Origin: Parus major
Taxonomy: Eukaryota > Chordata > Aves > Passeriformes > Paridae
Direction of reading: 5' to 3'
Length of the DNA: 64,000 nt
Assembly (NCBI RefSeq): GCF_001522545.3
Contig: NC_031797.1
Location: 2,066,809-2,130,808 of the forward strand
This document shows, in pieces, positions 21,071-32,380 of the stretch. Position numbers and translations under genes: made by a program. Positions within the stretch are counted from its first letter, which is position 1. Every line of letters begins with the position of its first letter. The notes beneath the pieces were generated by a model. That model was not told the origin of the DNA. It did not search any database and saw only the letters and a list, made by a program, of their open reading frames with translations.

Positions 21071-23899
21071 CTATTCAAGCAGATCAAGACATTGAGAGGC
21101 CTCGTGGGGATCTGAAACCCTCGGGGATTTCTGGATGAGGCCAGAAGCTGAATCCCCAGCCCTGGGAACCTGGGGAAAAGAAGAAAAAAAAAGGAGAGAA
21201 AAGAAAAGAAACCCACAAAGCAGCTTTAAAAGGGCGGCAGTGCCCGAGGCTGGGCCTCCTGCATCGAGCAGGGCTGCAGCCTGAGAAAGCAAAGCAGCCC
21301 CAAAAGCAGCCTGTGACGGTGGTCTGGGCATCCCCAGGGCTGTACAGGGCTATGTGAGGCTGGGTTTGCACCTCCAAAATGTCCTTGAGCTGCTGGGGAT
21401 GCTCTGTCCTTCCTGCCGGGGAGCCACGGCTGCAGTCTGTGCGGCAGAGCTGACAAACACCCCTAAAAACTGCCAGGGGGACGGAGAGATGGCCAGAACA
21501 GTGAACGGGGAACTCCTCGGGGGGTGAGAGGCTGCAGTGGCCCCTTCTCCACACCCTGGGGAGTTGTGAGGGTTCCCTGTGCCCCGGCCCTGTGGGTGTG
21601 ACGGGTGTGACACCAGCTCAGCACAGAACAGCAGGCAGGGCAGGAGGAAACCCAAAATCCCCGTGCTCAGGGGGCCCGGCTGGGACCGGCCACAAAGAAA
21701 CCTCTCCTTAATTTTGCCACATCATTTCTCTGCTCTGGTTCTCCAAGGGGCTGCATAAACCACAGAAAGGAGAGGCAAGAGAAGGAGCAGGAATAAAGAA
21801 GAGGATGGAGGCTGCTCCTGTCAGCTGATGCCAGATTAAAGAGGTTGGGAAACAACAGCATCAGTTGAGTCTCTTTGGTGCAATTGCAAAACAAATGAAA
21901 GAAAAACGTTGATAAGGCACCAGTCCTGCAGCATCAAGGATTAACATCTACCTGTTCTGCTGCACCAGTTGCCTCCTGCTGTTTCAGATTCCCAGGATTT
22001 GGCTGGCACACTGGAAACTTTTCAAGGCAGGGTGATTTATCTGTAAAAGATATTGCACATTCACAGACCCGCATAAATAATGCAAAAGTAATTAATAATA
22101 ACTCAGTCCCCGCTCTTAACAATGCCAGGAAAAGAAATTGCTTCACTGGAGTGTCGCTTACGCCTTTTGGAAAAGATCTTTATTTGTTAAGTGTCTTGGA
22201 GAGAAAGGACAGGGTAGTTTTGAAACAGGGAATGGATGTCACACTGTCCTGGGATTGTAGTGCCACCCTGGCAATCTTCAGGATTGATTTAAGGAACCTT
22301 CTGCTGGAGTCATGTGAAACCAACATTGATTCAGCTTTGATTTTATGTTTAGTTTTAATCTCCCATGTTCCCAGTCAAAAGTTTGAAACCAGGAACACAA
22401 AGGGCTGAGAAACCCAGGAAGGAAAGAGATAAGCTCCAGGAATTATTACTTTAAAAAGTCTTGTCCTTTCAACTCTCAGTGGAACTTTTGAGGTTGGACA
22501 CAGGATTTCCAAGTTGGGGTCTGACAGTCCTGTCCCACCCACTTCACAACTGCTAAGAAAAATACTCTTTTTTTCTTTTCCTCACTGTTTTCCCTACATC
22601 CTTGCTGTCCACTTTTCTTAGAAGACAAAACTAACCATAAATTCCAGGATTTCATAGATATTGGTGGCTGCTCTGGACAGGTGGAAGCTATCATGTCCTG
22701 ACTAGCTGACAGGGAATATTGTCACTGTATTCAGGGAATTCTCTGTCACTGTTTTTGCAGGGTGTCGAGGTCCCTGCCTGCCTCCTTCTGTCTGAGCTGC
22801 ACCCACAGCCAGGCCTGGGTTTGGCCAGGGATGTGGGGAAGGAGAAGCACAGCCATTACCTGGGCAAATAAACCAGCTGACCAAAAAATGAGGTTTTAAT
22901 CAAAAGATCAAATAATCTCTTCAGCTGTTTCTATAAACCCCCGTGGTTTGGTTCCACTTGGGAAGACATTCTCACTGCTGCTGGCAGAAGAAAAACAAGC
23001 AGCTCCCTTCTGTCTGGCAAAGTGGTTTGAATAACTTCAACTCTGCACTAATGGCTGCTATCAAAATACCTAAAATGGAAGGATTAATTTTTCTGTGCCT
23101 TCCCATTACAGCTCAAAACGTGGTTTCAATTAGGGTTGGCCTCCACTTCTTTTTTTTGGTTTTTTTTGTTCACTTTCTATGAACATTCAGTCGCTTCTGT
23201 CCCTATTCATGAGCTCAGTTCTGCAGAGGTTCTTCACAGATGTGTTCAAACACAAAACTGGACTGTACTGAAATGTCACACTTCGCTTCTTTGACACAAA
23301 TATTTAACAAAAGGCAAAGATTTACCTGAAATGCTGAAATATCCATCATTAAATTGTGCATGGGGTTATAAATCTCAAAATCTGCTGTAGATGCTGCATT
23401 TATTTAGATAGGCCTTCAACAAGAGACCAGCTGTCTCAGCTCCCTGAAATGTTTAAGCATATGTTTAATTTTTAGAATATGAATAATTCCATTGATATTG
23501 ATGGCACTTACTTACACTTAAGAATATATTTTGCTGAGCTGGAGCAAGGAATAGTGCCATGTAATGCCAATAAAGTGCAAATTGCAATATCTCACTAAGT
23601 GCTTCCTGGGACCAATTTAAAAATTAATCAATGAAGATCTGTTGTGTGAAAATGCAGGAATTAATATATGTGAGATTTTGCTGTTTGCTATCCTAATATT
23701 GCCAAGTATTAACATCCACCAGAGCACTGACAAGTGAAATCAACCCCAAATCTGTGAAACAGAGCAAAAATGGCAACAAGTTGCATGTGTTGTTCATCAT
23801 GAATCATCTTATCAGGCTTCACAATTTATCCATGTAACATTAAATAACATTTACCATCCTTACAGGCAGACACAGATATAGATTAATTCCAATTAAGAT

Positions 23900-24045
23900 T
23901 TGGAATGGGATGATCTTTAAGGTCCCTTCCAAGCCAAATGCTCTCAGGGGTGCACAGGGTGGGATTGTTGGGGTGGGTGTGCAGGACCAGGAGTTGGACT
24001 CATGATCCTTGTGGGTCTCTTCCAGTTTGGGACATTCTGTGACTC
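23900..24045 (+). mobile_element. Two adjoining CR1 LINE ends
   Basis: A scrap ending GATCTTTAAGGTCCCTTCCA (about 23900-23938) adjoins an older CR1-J-like end with GTGGGATTGTTGGGG, AGGAGTTGGACTCATGATCC and ACATTCTGTGACTC. Confidence 0.7.
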
Positions 24046-25159
24046 TTAGTGATTAAAATATCATACAGCAAAGGGTCAAAAATAACATTATTTTCCTCTT
24101 TATGCCTCTTAGCCTCCACAAAACTTTTTTTACAAGGATCAAATAAAAATTTCCAGGCACAAACACTTCAGCCATTTATATTTGCCCTCACAATTTTCCT
24201 CCTCACAAGTTCAACACCCCTGACATCGCCTGTGACCTACAGAGACCTGGGCCATGCCCCTGCTCCCCTGGGACGGTGTCACCAAATAAATAACTCTATA
24301 TCCATATGCAAATGATTGCTGTTTTCAAGCTGTTCCCCAGTGACCTCACACACTGCCCAGACGGTGCAGGAATATGTTTCCCACATATGTCAGATGTTCG
24401 GTGACACATTTCACACGTATTTAAAATAGATCTCCTGGCCTATAAAAATGCCCAGGCACCCAAACCAAGCGGCCTGCACCTGCAGAGTTTGCAGAGTGCA
24501 CTTCCAAAACTGGTTAAAATGGGTCCAAATTGATTGAATCCTTCACCCAGCTCAAATATAGATGGTTTATAACTTTATAACTCATGGGAGGGTATTACCT
24601 GGCTGATTTGATGGCTGAGTAACAAAGGGAAGGAATTTGTTACAGCTCTGCCTCCACAGTGACAGCTCTGAATGCTCCCTGTGTTGGTCGAAACAGTGTT
24701 TGTCACATGTGTTTGTCACTTTATATCCCAGCCTGACTCCCTTGAAACTGCACTGGCTGTGCTTTTATGCAACAAAATCCAGCTCCGGGGTGTTTGAGAT
24801 GTGCCACGCTGCTAAAAAACGGCTTTGCTGCAATCAGGGGCGCTCCTGTCTCACAGGTAACGATGGCACTGATAAAGCTGAAGTTTCAGTGGGCTGAATT
24901 TCAGCATGGCAGGGCCAGCCAAATGCCCTGAGTCACTGCACGTTGGCATTGCCCTCCCTGCAGCGTGGGGCACTATCTGAGCTGGGATGTACCTGAGCCA
25001 GGTAGAGCAGAGCTCATTTGAATATATTTGCATATCTGGCAAACCTTCCTGCAGTTGCTGTGCAGACAGGGGAAAGCTATTTTTTTACACCAGAAAAACA
25101 CTTTAATGGAATCTGTCATGGGAGCAGCTGACCCAGAATCCACCAAAAAAAGCCAGAAA

Positions 25160-25530
25160 TTCTTAATAATTTCATACAATCAGAATTAATCACTATGGTT
25201 CAGATCATTGAGTCCAACCACCACTTAAACCATGTCCCTAGGGAACACATCCAAAAGTTTTTTGAACACTTCCAGCAGTGGTGATTCCACCACTGCCCTG
25301 GGCAGCCCATTCCAATGCTTTGCAACCCTTCCTGTGAGGAAATTTTCTCAATATCCAACCTAAACCTCCCCTGGACCAACTTGAGGCTGTTTTTTGTCCT
25401 GTCCCTTTTTCCCTGGGAGCAGAACCCAACCCCTACATGTGTGCACCCTCCTGTCAGGGAGTTGTGGAGAACCAGAAATCCTCCCTGAGCCTCCTTTTCT
25501 CCAGGCTGAGGCTTAGAATGCTCCAGGCTC
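25160..25530 (-). mobile_element. CR1 LINE 3' fragment
   Basis: Reversed CR1 end: ATTGAGTCCAACCACCACTT, CACTGCCCTGGGCAGCCCAT and AACCTAAACCTCCCCTGGAC, then CTCCTTTTCTCCAGGCTGAG. Confidence 0.85.
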
Positions 25531-25842
25531 TGAGAAACAGCTCCAGGAGCTCTGGTTTTGTCTCACAGTGTGCCCTGAGTGCAGAGAGCATCACACACCA
25601 CCAGGCTGGGGATCCACTGCCCTTGGAAAATGCCAGTGCCTCTCAGAACCACCAGGATGAATTACTGGAGTTGGAAACAGCAGAAACACCAGTCCCAAAA
25701 GGAGAAGGCTCCACACAACATGAGAAAAGCTCAGGATGCTCAGAACCAGGGCAAGCATGAGTATGCAGCCACTGCACTGCCACCTTAGAGCCCCAGGAAA
25801 CTCCAAGCACTGGGAGGGCCTTGGGAGAGGTTCTGCCTCTGT

Positions 25843-26000
25843 AGAATCATGAAATGGTTTGGTTTGGAAGGGATTTTAAAGCCCATCCAGACCCACTCCT
25901 GCCATGGGCAGGGACACCTTCCACTATCCAAGCCCCACCCAACCTGGATTTGGACACTTCCAGGGATGGGGCAGCCACAGCTGCTCCAGGCAATGTGGGG
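25843..26000 (-). mobile_element. CR1 LINE 3' fragment
   Basis: TAGAATCATGAAATGGTTTG, GCCATGGGCAGGGACACCTT and ACACTTCCAGGGATGGGGCA. Confidence 0.82.
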
Positions 26001-28806
26001 TAGCAATTCCTTCTCACTATTTGAGCTCCTCAACCCAGAACACAGCTCAGAACAGGCTCTTTGGTGCTGGTCAGACTTCCCTACTGATCTCCTTCTGCCA
26101 TGCTCTATTTTTCAGGTGATTTTTTTCTCTCATCTGGTATCTTTCAGTGACCTAAAGGTTGTCCTGCCGAGGGTGACAGTCCCCAGTCACAAGGTGGCCT
26201 CTCAGCGTGCAGATGGGCACTTTTCAGACTTTGGCAGCAGCCAAAAGCAGCCCTATGCAGAGCACACACCGATTTCAGCAGTGGATTTCCCTCCCTCCTA
26301 TTGTCCCACGATTGTGTTTGCTCCAGTGGCCACATGAGGTGCCTTGGCCCATCTTCTCCAGCTGTCCTTGTGCCAGCAGTTTGTATTTAGCCTGGGACAA
26401 ATCCAGCCAGTGAAATTCTCCCTGTGGCAGGTCTGGCCAGCTCTGGCAGCACCAGGCTGTTCCATCACTTGGCCAGAGCTGACCTCTGTGTGCAGAGCAC
26501 GAGGGGAAGGTGCTATCACCTCAATAGCCAGCATGGAGGAGTGATGGGTGTCTCTTCAGCAGCCCATTATAATGCCAAGCTCACCTTTGGTGTTAATGAG
26601 GCCCCTTCATTAACAGCCTGGAGCAGAGGGGTCAGGGGCTGAATAGTGACAGGCTCCTTTCTCCCCCAGCAAGCTGGTGCTGCTCATTCAGAACTGGGTC
26701 ACGTTGGCGGGGCAGTTCGAAGACGCTTGTGCTGCCCATGTTGCATCTGCAAGGGACGTGACGTGTTTGGGTCTATTCATCTGGCTCTTTTCACCAGCAC
26801 TAAATACCCAGAAAGAATAAAATAAATTCTCATTGTGTTCCTGCTTACTAAGAAAATTTTCCCTCTTCCTTATGGTTCAGAGGGTTATTGTACATTTAAA
26901 TCCTTCTGCGTTTTTCAGTAGCTATAGCATGCTATAATTTAGATTTTCCTCGGGCACAAAAGAACTTAGTTAAGCTAAACTCTATTACAGTGTGGGTTGG
27001 GTTTTTTTACAAAGTCCTTCATTAATAAGGAACCAAAGAATTTCCAAGCTGTCTGTAATTTTTCCCAGATGCAGCTAGTAGTTGCTAGGAGTATCTTTTT
27101 GGCAATCAGAGTTTTTGGTTATTAACAATCTGGGCTTTTGCTACACTACACCAGTGTTAAATATGTTCTGTGAACGCTGCAGTGTGGAGTGTGAACTGCA
27201 GAAGGGGAAGGCAGACAACAGGCAAAAGAAAATAATTTTTTAGAAGAATAAACACTGCTGGGGTTCTCAGCTGATTGAAACAAGCACAGGATTCCCTGCA
27301 GGGATCCCAGTGTTGATTAACAAACCAGGAGCTGCAGCCCTCACTCACCTCACTCCCAGCTTCTCCCTGTCACCCTGAGGTGAGCCTGTTCCAGACACAG
27401 AGCAGGGCAGCACCCAGGCTCCCCCAGAGAAACCCAGCTTCAGGATTCGGGACAGCATCACACAAGGACGTGATGCTGTGGTTGGCGAAGCTGTGGCTCA
27501 CACCAGGAGAAAGATCTCTGCCCCTTCTTATTTAAATATCACAAATCCTGGATTTCAGCTGCAGATTTGCTCATCCTGGGAACACCACAGAGCACTTGGC
27601 TCATGGGATCTGCTCTGCAGAAGTGGGTGAAGACCACTGTAATCCTTTTGCAGATGGAAGAGAAGGCAGTGAAGTCACTGACATCAGAACTTTCCACTCA
27701 AGCATGTTGCACATGGACACAAAGTGGCAGAGTGAATTTTCTCAGAGGAATCCTGCTCAAATGTGAGGTTTTTATCCAAATCTTTAAACACTTTAGAGCT
27801 ATTACAAGATGATAATTTTTCTGCACTGCCTGATTCTTTCTGTGCTGGAATCAGCCTTGCTTGTTCCCTGGCTGGTGTCCAAGCCACTGAGGGCCTAGAC
27901 TGACCACAGAAGTCGTGGTCTTCAGTGCAAGAGTGGAAGCAGGGAAGGCTACAACTAAATTAGTAATGAGAAAATAATAATGAATGATGAAAAACAGTGA
28001 AACAAACTTGTTTCTCCAGAGGCAGGAAGGGGAAGCCACAAGCACAGACATACAAATCCATGTCAGGGACCTGCAGTCAATATACAGCTGAGGTACAGCC
28101 CACCTCGCAGTGAGGGATGCTAAACCTAGAGGAAAGAACTTCTGCTGAAAAATGCTGAAAATTCGGGCATTTTTGGCTGCGTGAGGATGGTCTGGAGGGG
28201 CTGCTGGGGAGGGTGTGTGTTTGAGGGGGTCAGTGCTGTGTTCCTGCAGAGAAAGGGAGACAGGGGAGGGAAGAAGTACCTTGAGGGGCAGTTTGGTCTG
28301 CAGTTGCCTGTTCCTCAGATCATCCCAAGAGCTGGGGTGGGCTCTGCCAGTCTGGTGACTGCAGGGTCACCTGGGCTGCTCTGTCAGGACTTTCCCCACT
28401 GGAACACCGGGACTCATCTGATCTCTGCTGCTGCCTCCTCTGCTCACACTCCCCAGGAACAGCCACATTTGGCTTGTCAAGTATCCATGGTGTGCACAGG
28501 CAGGAGAGAGAAAGAACGTGTTGTCCTTTCCCAGGGTTGAAACCTGGGAAAACACCCCCGAAATCTTTCCCATCCCTGGCCAAGGCAGGGATAAGCACAG
28601 TGCGAAGTCTTTTTTCCACTTTATTTTCCATCATCCCCAACTCTCACGGGACAGAACCAGCCCTTGGCATGGTCCCCTACCATGGGCCAAGCCAGATTAA
28701 ACACACACCTTTCAGTCCAAGACAAGGATCTTTGAGGCAAGACTCTGGAAAGAAAAATAAAAAATAAAAAAACCCAAACAAAAATGAAGGAGAGCTGTCG
28801 TATCTC

Positions 28807-28985
28807 ATTTGCATATTTGAATATGCAAATAAGGGCTGTTTCTTATCCATTGGCACTGGCCCTACTGTAGATGGCAGCAGCACAGCGGATCTCTGCCAGC
28901 ATCCAGTGCCACAAAGAAAGACGCTAATTGGATTTGCAGACGCTTATTGCAAAGCCCAGAAGTTGCTGGAATAGGTATAAAGAAC
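28807..28985 (+). promoter_or_regulatory. Palindromic octamer and TATA element (candidate orphan promoter or enhancer)
   Basis: ATTTGCATATT at 28807-28817 and its exact reverse complement at 28820-28830 form a perfect 11-base inverted repeat with a TG spacer. Each arm holds a consensus POU octamer (ATTTGCAT / ATGCAAAT). CTAATTGGATT, TTATTGCAAA and then TATAAA at 28976-28981 follow. No open reading frame or known gene is recognised downstream. Confidence 0.45.
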
Positions 28986-30200
28986 CAGGAGCTCAGCCCA
29001 CAGCTGCCTCGGGTGCGAAGGCACTCGGCTGACAGCTCGTTAGCTTGAGATCTCCCTGCAAAATTAGGAGTTTGGAGAAGCCTGGACGGCTGCTGGCTCC
29101 AGCATCCCCAGCACCCCAAACTCCCAACACGCTCCTAAAGAGCCTGGCAAATTTTCTACCCTTGGCTGTGATTTTATTTAATTTTTTTTCTCCTTTTTGA
29201 GGGGAGCTTGAAAAGAAAATCGGGGTAGGTTTGATCAGCGGTTGCGCTGGAAACGGTTCAGGCTGGGAACTGCTAGCGGAGCAAAGGCTGGTTCTAGGAA
29301 TTTCTCTCCTTGAGTGTTTTCACAGTTGAATGTAAAGAGCCACCCCAGCACATTTTAAAATAATCCATTCACGCCACTTCATCGAATATCCTGAGCTGGA
29401 AGGGATCCACAGGGATCAGCAAAGTCCAGCTCCAAACTTGTTGCCCCAGCAGAGAGTGCTTGGAGCACCAGGTGGTGCTTACCCTAAATGGGACACCCCA
29501 AATTGTTCAGTAAAAATGTGGTTTAATGCCCAATAATTGGGCTGCCAGAGTGCATGTGGAAGCTGAGGCACCTGGCTCTGGGTTTCCCATCTTGGAAGTG
29601 TCCAAATTCTTGTTCAGATCCTGCCCCTGAAAGCTGGAGGAGTGACCTGAGCAGAAGTGGGATGGCAGCTGTGTCCTGCACTGGGAGAGCACAAAAACAA
29701 CCATTAACACCAGACTGGGCAAAAAGGCATGGAAAAATTGCCATTGAGGGAAATTAAAACAAAAGGCAAATTCTAACAATGTTACAGAGGAAGTAACAGG
29801 CAATTTTTCAAGAAAAAGCTCAGGGTCTGGTGTGTCTGAACAACGTCTCTTGCACAAGGTGGAAATTCAGCAGAGCAAGAGAAAACTTGGGAAACACGAA
29901 GACATTCCCAGGAAATATTCTGCCCTGGGAGCACGTAACCACCAAGGACTGTGATGAGGCTGTGAGTGAATAGCCAAGATGGGGAGGTAGAAAATAAAAA
30001 GATTTAGACCCAAGAGTCACGTGCATGGGAATAATGTTCACAATTAAAGATATCAATGAGAACTCCCAGAGAAAGAGGCCCTTTCTCAATGGAGAAGAAA
30101 AGGGACTGTCCAAGGAGATGTCTCTTGGGACTGCATCAGACAGAAACATGGAAAATTAAAACCGGAGCATTTAAAGGAACCCAAATCAGGCTCTTTTTTG
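28986..30200. other. ACER1-MLLT1 intergenic region, distal
   Basis: Unique noncoding sequence downstream of the TATA element, with one CR1 scrap at 29378. Nothing else recognised. Confidence 0.65.
29378..29445 (-). mobile_element. CR1-J-like LINE terminal scrap
   Basis: TCGAATATCCTGAGCTGGAA then GGGATCCACAGGGATCA, the reversed terminal 70 bases of the CR1-J type. Confidence 0.55.
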
Positions 30201-30213
30201 TTGTTGTTGTTGT
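30198..30213 (+). repeat. TTG trinucleotide run
   Basis: Five to six TTG units after a T run. Confidence 0.9.
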
Positions 30214-30530
30214 TAACTGAAGCGATTAAGCATTTTGCTTCGCTAATATCCTCTATCAGGTTGATGAGGTAAAGTGGCTCTTTAGAACGATTTGGGAACC
30301 GATTAATCCTCGCCTGTGGCGATCAGTCAGCGACACACAGAGTTATTGGCTAACACGGGGTTTTTTCTGCTGCCTCGCAGAGATCAACAAACTATTTCAA
30401 ACAAGAAAGTTGCACGGAGAAAAATTCTGAGCGAGTTTGCTCGGAAACAGTCACCAATTGCACTTGTAAAGATCAGTCCCGCGTTCCTATAGGGCTGGCA
30501 AAATTGAGAGCTATAACTTGTCACTTAAAA
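30205..30530. promoter_or_regulatory. Unique CpG-containing block, candidate conserved element
   Basis: Non-repetitive sequence between simple repeats, with AAGC-ATTTT-GCTT nested in GAAGC...GCTTC at about 30221-30240, an ACCGATTAATCC homeobox-like site and several CpGs. It differs in texture from both flanks. No coding potential seen. Confidence 0.35.
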
Positions 30531-30559
30531 CTGTAAAAAATAAAAGGGTAAAACTCTCC

Positions 30560-31585
30560 CCGGGAGGGGGAAAGAGGGGGGAGAGGGGGAAGGAAGGCGG
30601 GAAGGGGAAGGGAACTGCGGGGGAATGAGGGACAAAGGGGAGAAATGAGGGAAGTGAAGGGGAAATGGGAGCCGAGAGGAAATGTGGGAGACTAAGGGGA
30701 AGAATGAGGAGAAAATGAGGGAAAATGAGGGGAAAAGAGGGAACTGAGGGGCAAAATTAAGGGGACTGAGGGGGAAAATGAGGGGAATGAGAGGAAAATG
30801 GAAAGTGAAAGGAAATGTGTGAGACTGAGGGGAGAAATGAGGAAGACTGAGAGGGGAAATGTGGGAGACTGAGGGGAAAATGAGAAAAACATAAAATGAG
30901 GGAAACTGAGGGGCAAAAAAAGAGAGGAAGACCAAAGGGAAAAGGAGATAAACAGAGGGAAATGAAGGAGACTTGGGAGATAAATGCGTGAGACAAGGGG
31001 AAAATGGAAATTTGAGAGGAAATGTGGGAGATGGAGGGGGAAAAGGAAAGAAAATGAGGGGGGAAACGAGAAAAACTGAGGGGGAAAATGAGAGTGGGGG
31101 GAAAGGAGAGAAGCTGAAAGAAAATGAGATTGAGGGAGAAAATGACAGAAAACATGGGATACTGAGGGTGAAATGAGGAAGACCGAGGGGAAAAGAGTGA
31201 AAGAAGAAAAACAGAAATAAAAAGGAGAGACACCAAGGGGAAAATTGAAAATCAGAGAAAATATGGGAGATTGATGGAAGAAATTAGGGAGACTGAGAGA
31301 AAAAGGAAAGAAATTGAAAGAAAATGAGAGTGTGGGCAATTGAAAAGAGACAGCAAAGGAAAAATGAGGGAGAACAAGGGAGAATAAAGGAGTAAGGAAA
31401 AAAGGAGGAGAACAAGAGCAAATGAGAGAAACTGAGGGGAAATGAGAGATAGGCAGGAGGAAAAGGGAAGCACTGAGGGAAAATGAAAGACAAGGAGGAG
31501 GAAAATGAGACGGGGGAACGTGAGGGAGAGACGGACAGAGAGAAAAAAGGCGCAGGAAAGAGTGAGGATGCGGAGAACAAGGCGA
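30560..31585 (+). repeat. Polypurine tract, degenerate tandem repeat (about 1 kb)
   Basis: The + strand is almost entirely A and G for about 1 kb, with scattered T and C. A degenerate unit of about 21 bases can be seen, close to GGGGAAAATGAGGGAGACTG, repeated dozens of times with drift. It ends where the MLLT1 CpG island begins. The long minus-strand reading frames across it (Ser/Phe/Pro/Leu only) are a composition artefact. Confidence 0.9.
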
Positions 31586-31589
31586 GCCC

Positions 31590-32380
31590 TGCCCGGCCAT
31601 CCCAGGCAACCGACCCCACCGCATCGGGACCTGCAGCTTCCCTCGTCTGCTCTTGTTCCCACCTCATTTGTGTCGGGAATTAACACACCGTCGGGGAAAC
31701 GTGGAACGAGGGCGGGATGGGAGCAGAAGGGGCGGGATGGCGCGGCCGGGAGCGTACGGCGAGGCCCACACGCCTGGTGCCGGTGTTGGTGGTGCACTAA
31801 GAGGAACAGCACAGAGGACAGAACCGAGAACAGGACTGGGGACAGCACCGGGACAGCAGCCGGAGCGGAGCGGCCGCCGCATCGCCCCACACGGGGCTGG
31901 GGGGGGCGGCCAGACCCCGCTCCCGCCCCCCGTCTGACCCACAGCGCTGGTCCCGCCCATAGCCCCGCCCACTTTAGAGCCCGCCCGCCGCTCATTGGTG
32001 AATGCGCCTGTCAATCACGGTGAGGAGGGCGGGGCCCCGTCCCTCGGCGTGCGGCGCGCGGGCATTGGCGGCGCGCGGGGGCCGCTGTGGCGCTGAGGCG
32101 GTTTCCGGTTCCGCGGGGCGGGCGCGGGGCTGGCGCTGCCTGTGAGTGACACACAATGAGGCGGGCGGCGGGGCCGTGAGGGGCCGCGACCGAGCAGGCG
32201 GCGGCCGAGGCGGTGGGGAGGGGGGTGGGGGGGACGGACAGAGCGGCTTCGCTCGTGGACAGAGCAGGGGAAGAGATTCTCTCCCCCCCGCCCCGCCGAC
32301 CGGGCAGCGAAACCGCCGCGGCGGCGGGAGCGAGCGAGCGGGGCCCGCGGCGCTGCTGTGCCCAGCCATGGACAATCAGG
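31590..32380 (+). promoter_or_regulatory. MLLT1: MLLT1 CpG-island promoter and 5'UTR
   Basis: Dense CpG sequence without a TATA box runs up to the MLLT1 start codon, and the CpG richness continues into intron 1. Two CCAAT boxes in reverse orientation (ATTGG at 31994-31998 and 32064-32068) lie 70 bases apart. GC boxes flank them (CCCGCC runs around 31960-31990, GGGGCGGG near 32115). An ETS-like TTTCCGG is at 32102-32108. This is the usual architecture of a broadly expressed gene. Transcription probably starts between about 32090 and 32160, giving a short 5'UTR. A donor-like GTGAGT at 32138 leaves room for an alternative leader exon. Confidence 0.8.
32368..32379 (+). CDS. MLLT1: MLLT1 coding exon 1 (MDNQ only)
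   Basis: Only four codons, then donor GTGAGG at 32380. ATG is in a strong context (GCCATGG). It lies inside the CpG island. Confidence 0.93.

Larger units (their letters stand above)
18933..28800. other. ACER1-MLLT1 intergenic region, proximal
   Basis: Four stretches of CR1 sequence (19250, 23900, 25160 and 25843), a CTCF-like site, the CpG-rich block at 20580-21070, and an AT-rich unique stretch at about 22000-25100. No protein-coding exon recognised. Confidence 0.75.

Noticed and set aside
28941..29005. A snRNA-type Pol III promoter (octamer, PSE, TATA) at the palindromic octamer
   Set aside because: The spacing is suggestive, but the sequence where the PSE should be matches only weakly and no snRNA-like sequence follows.
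30692..31624. A 310-codon minus-strand open frame rich in Ser, Phe, Pro and Leu
   Set aside because: It is the complement of the polypurine repeat; low stop density comes from composition. No domain, no codon signature, and several frames are open at once.
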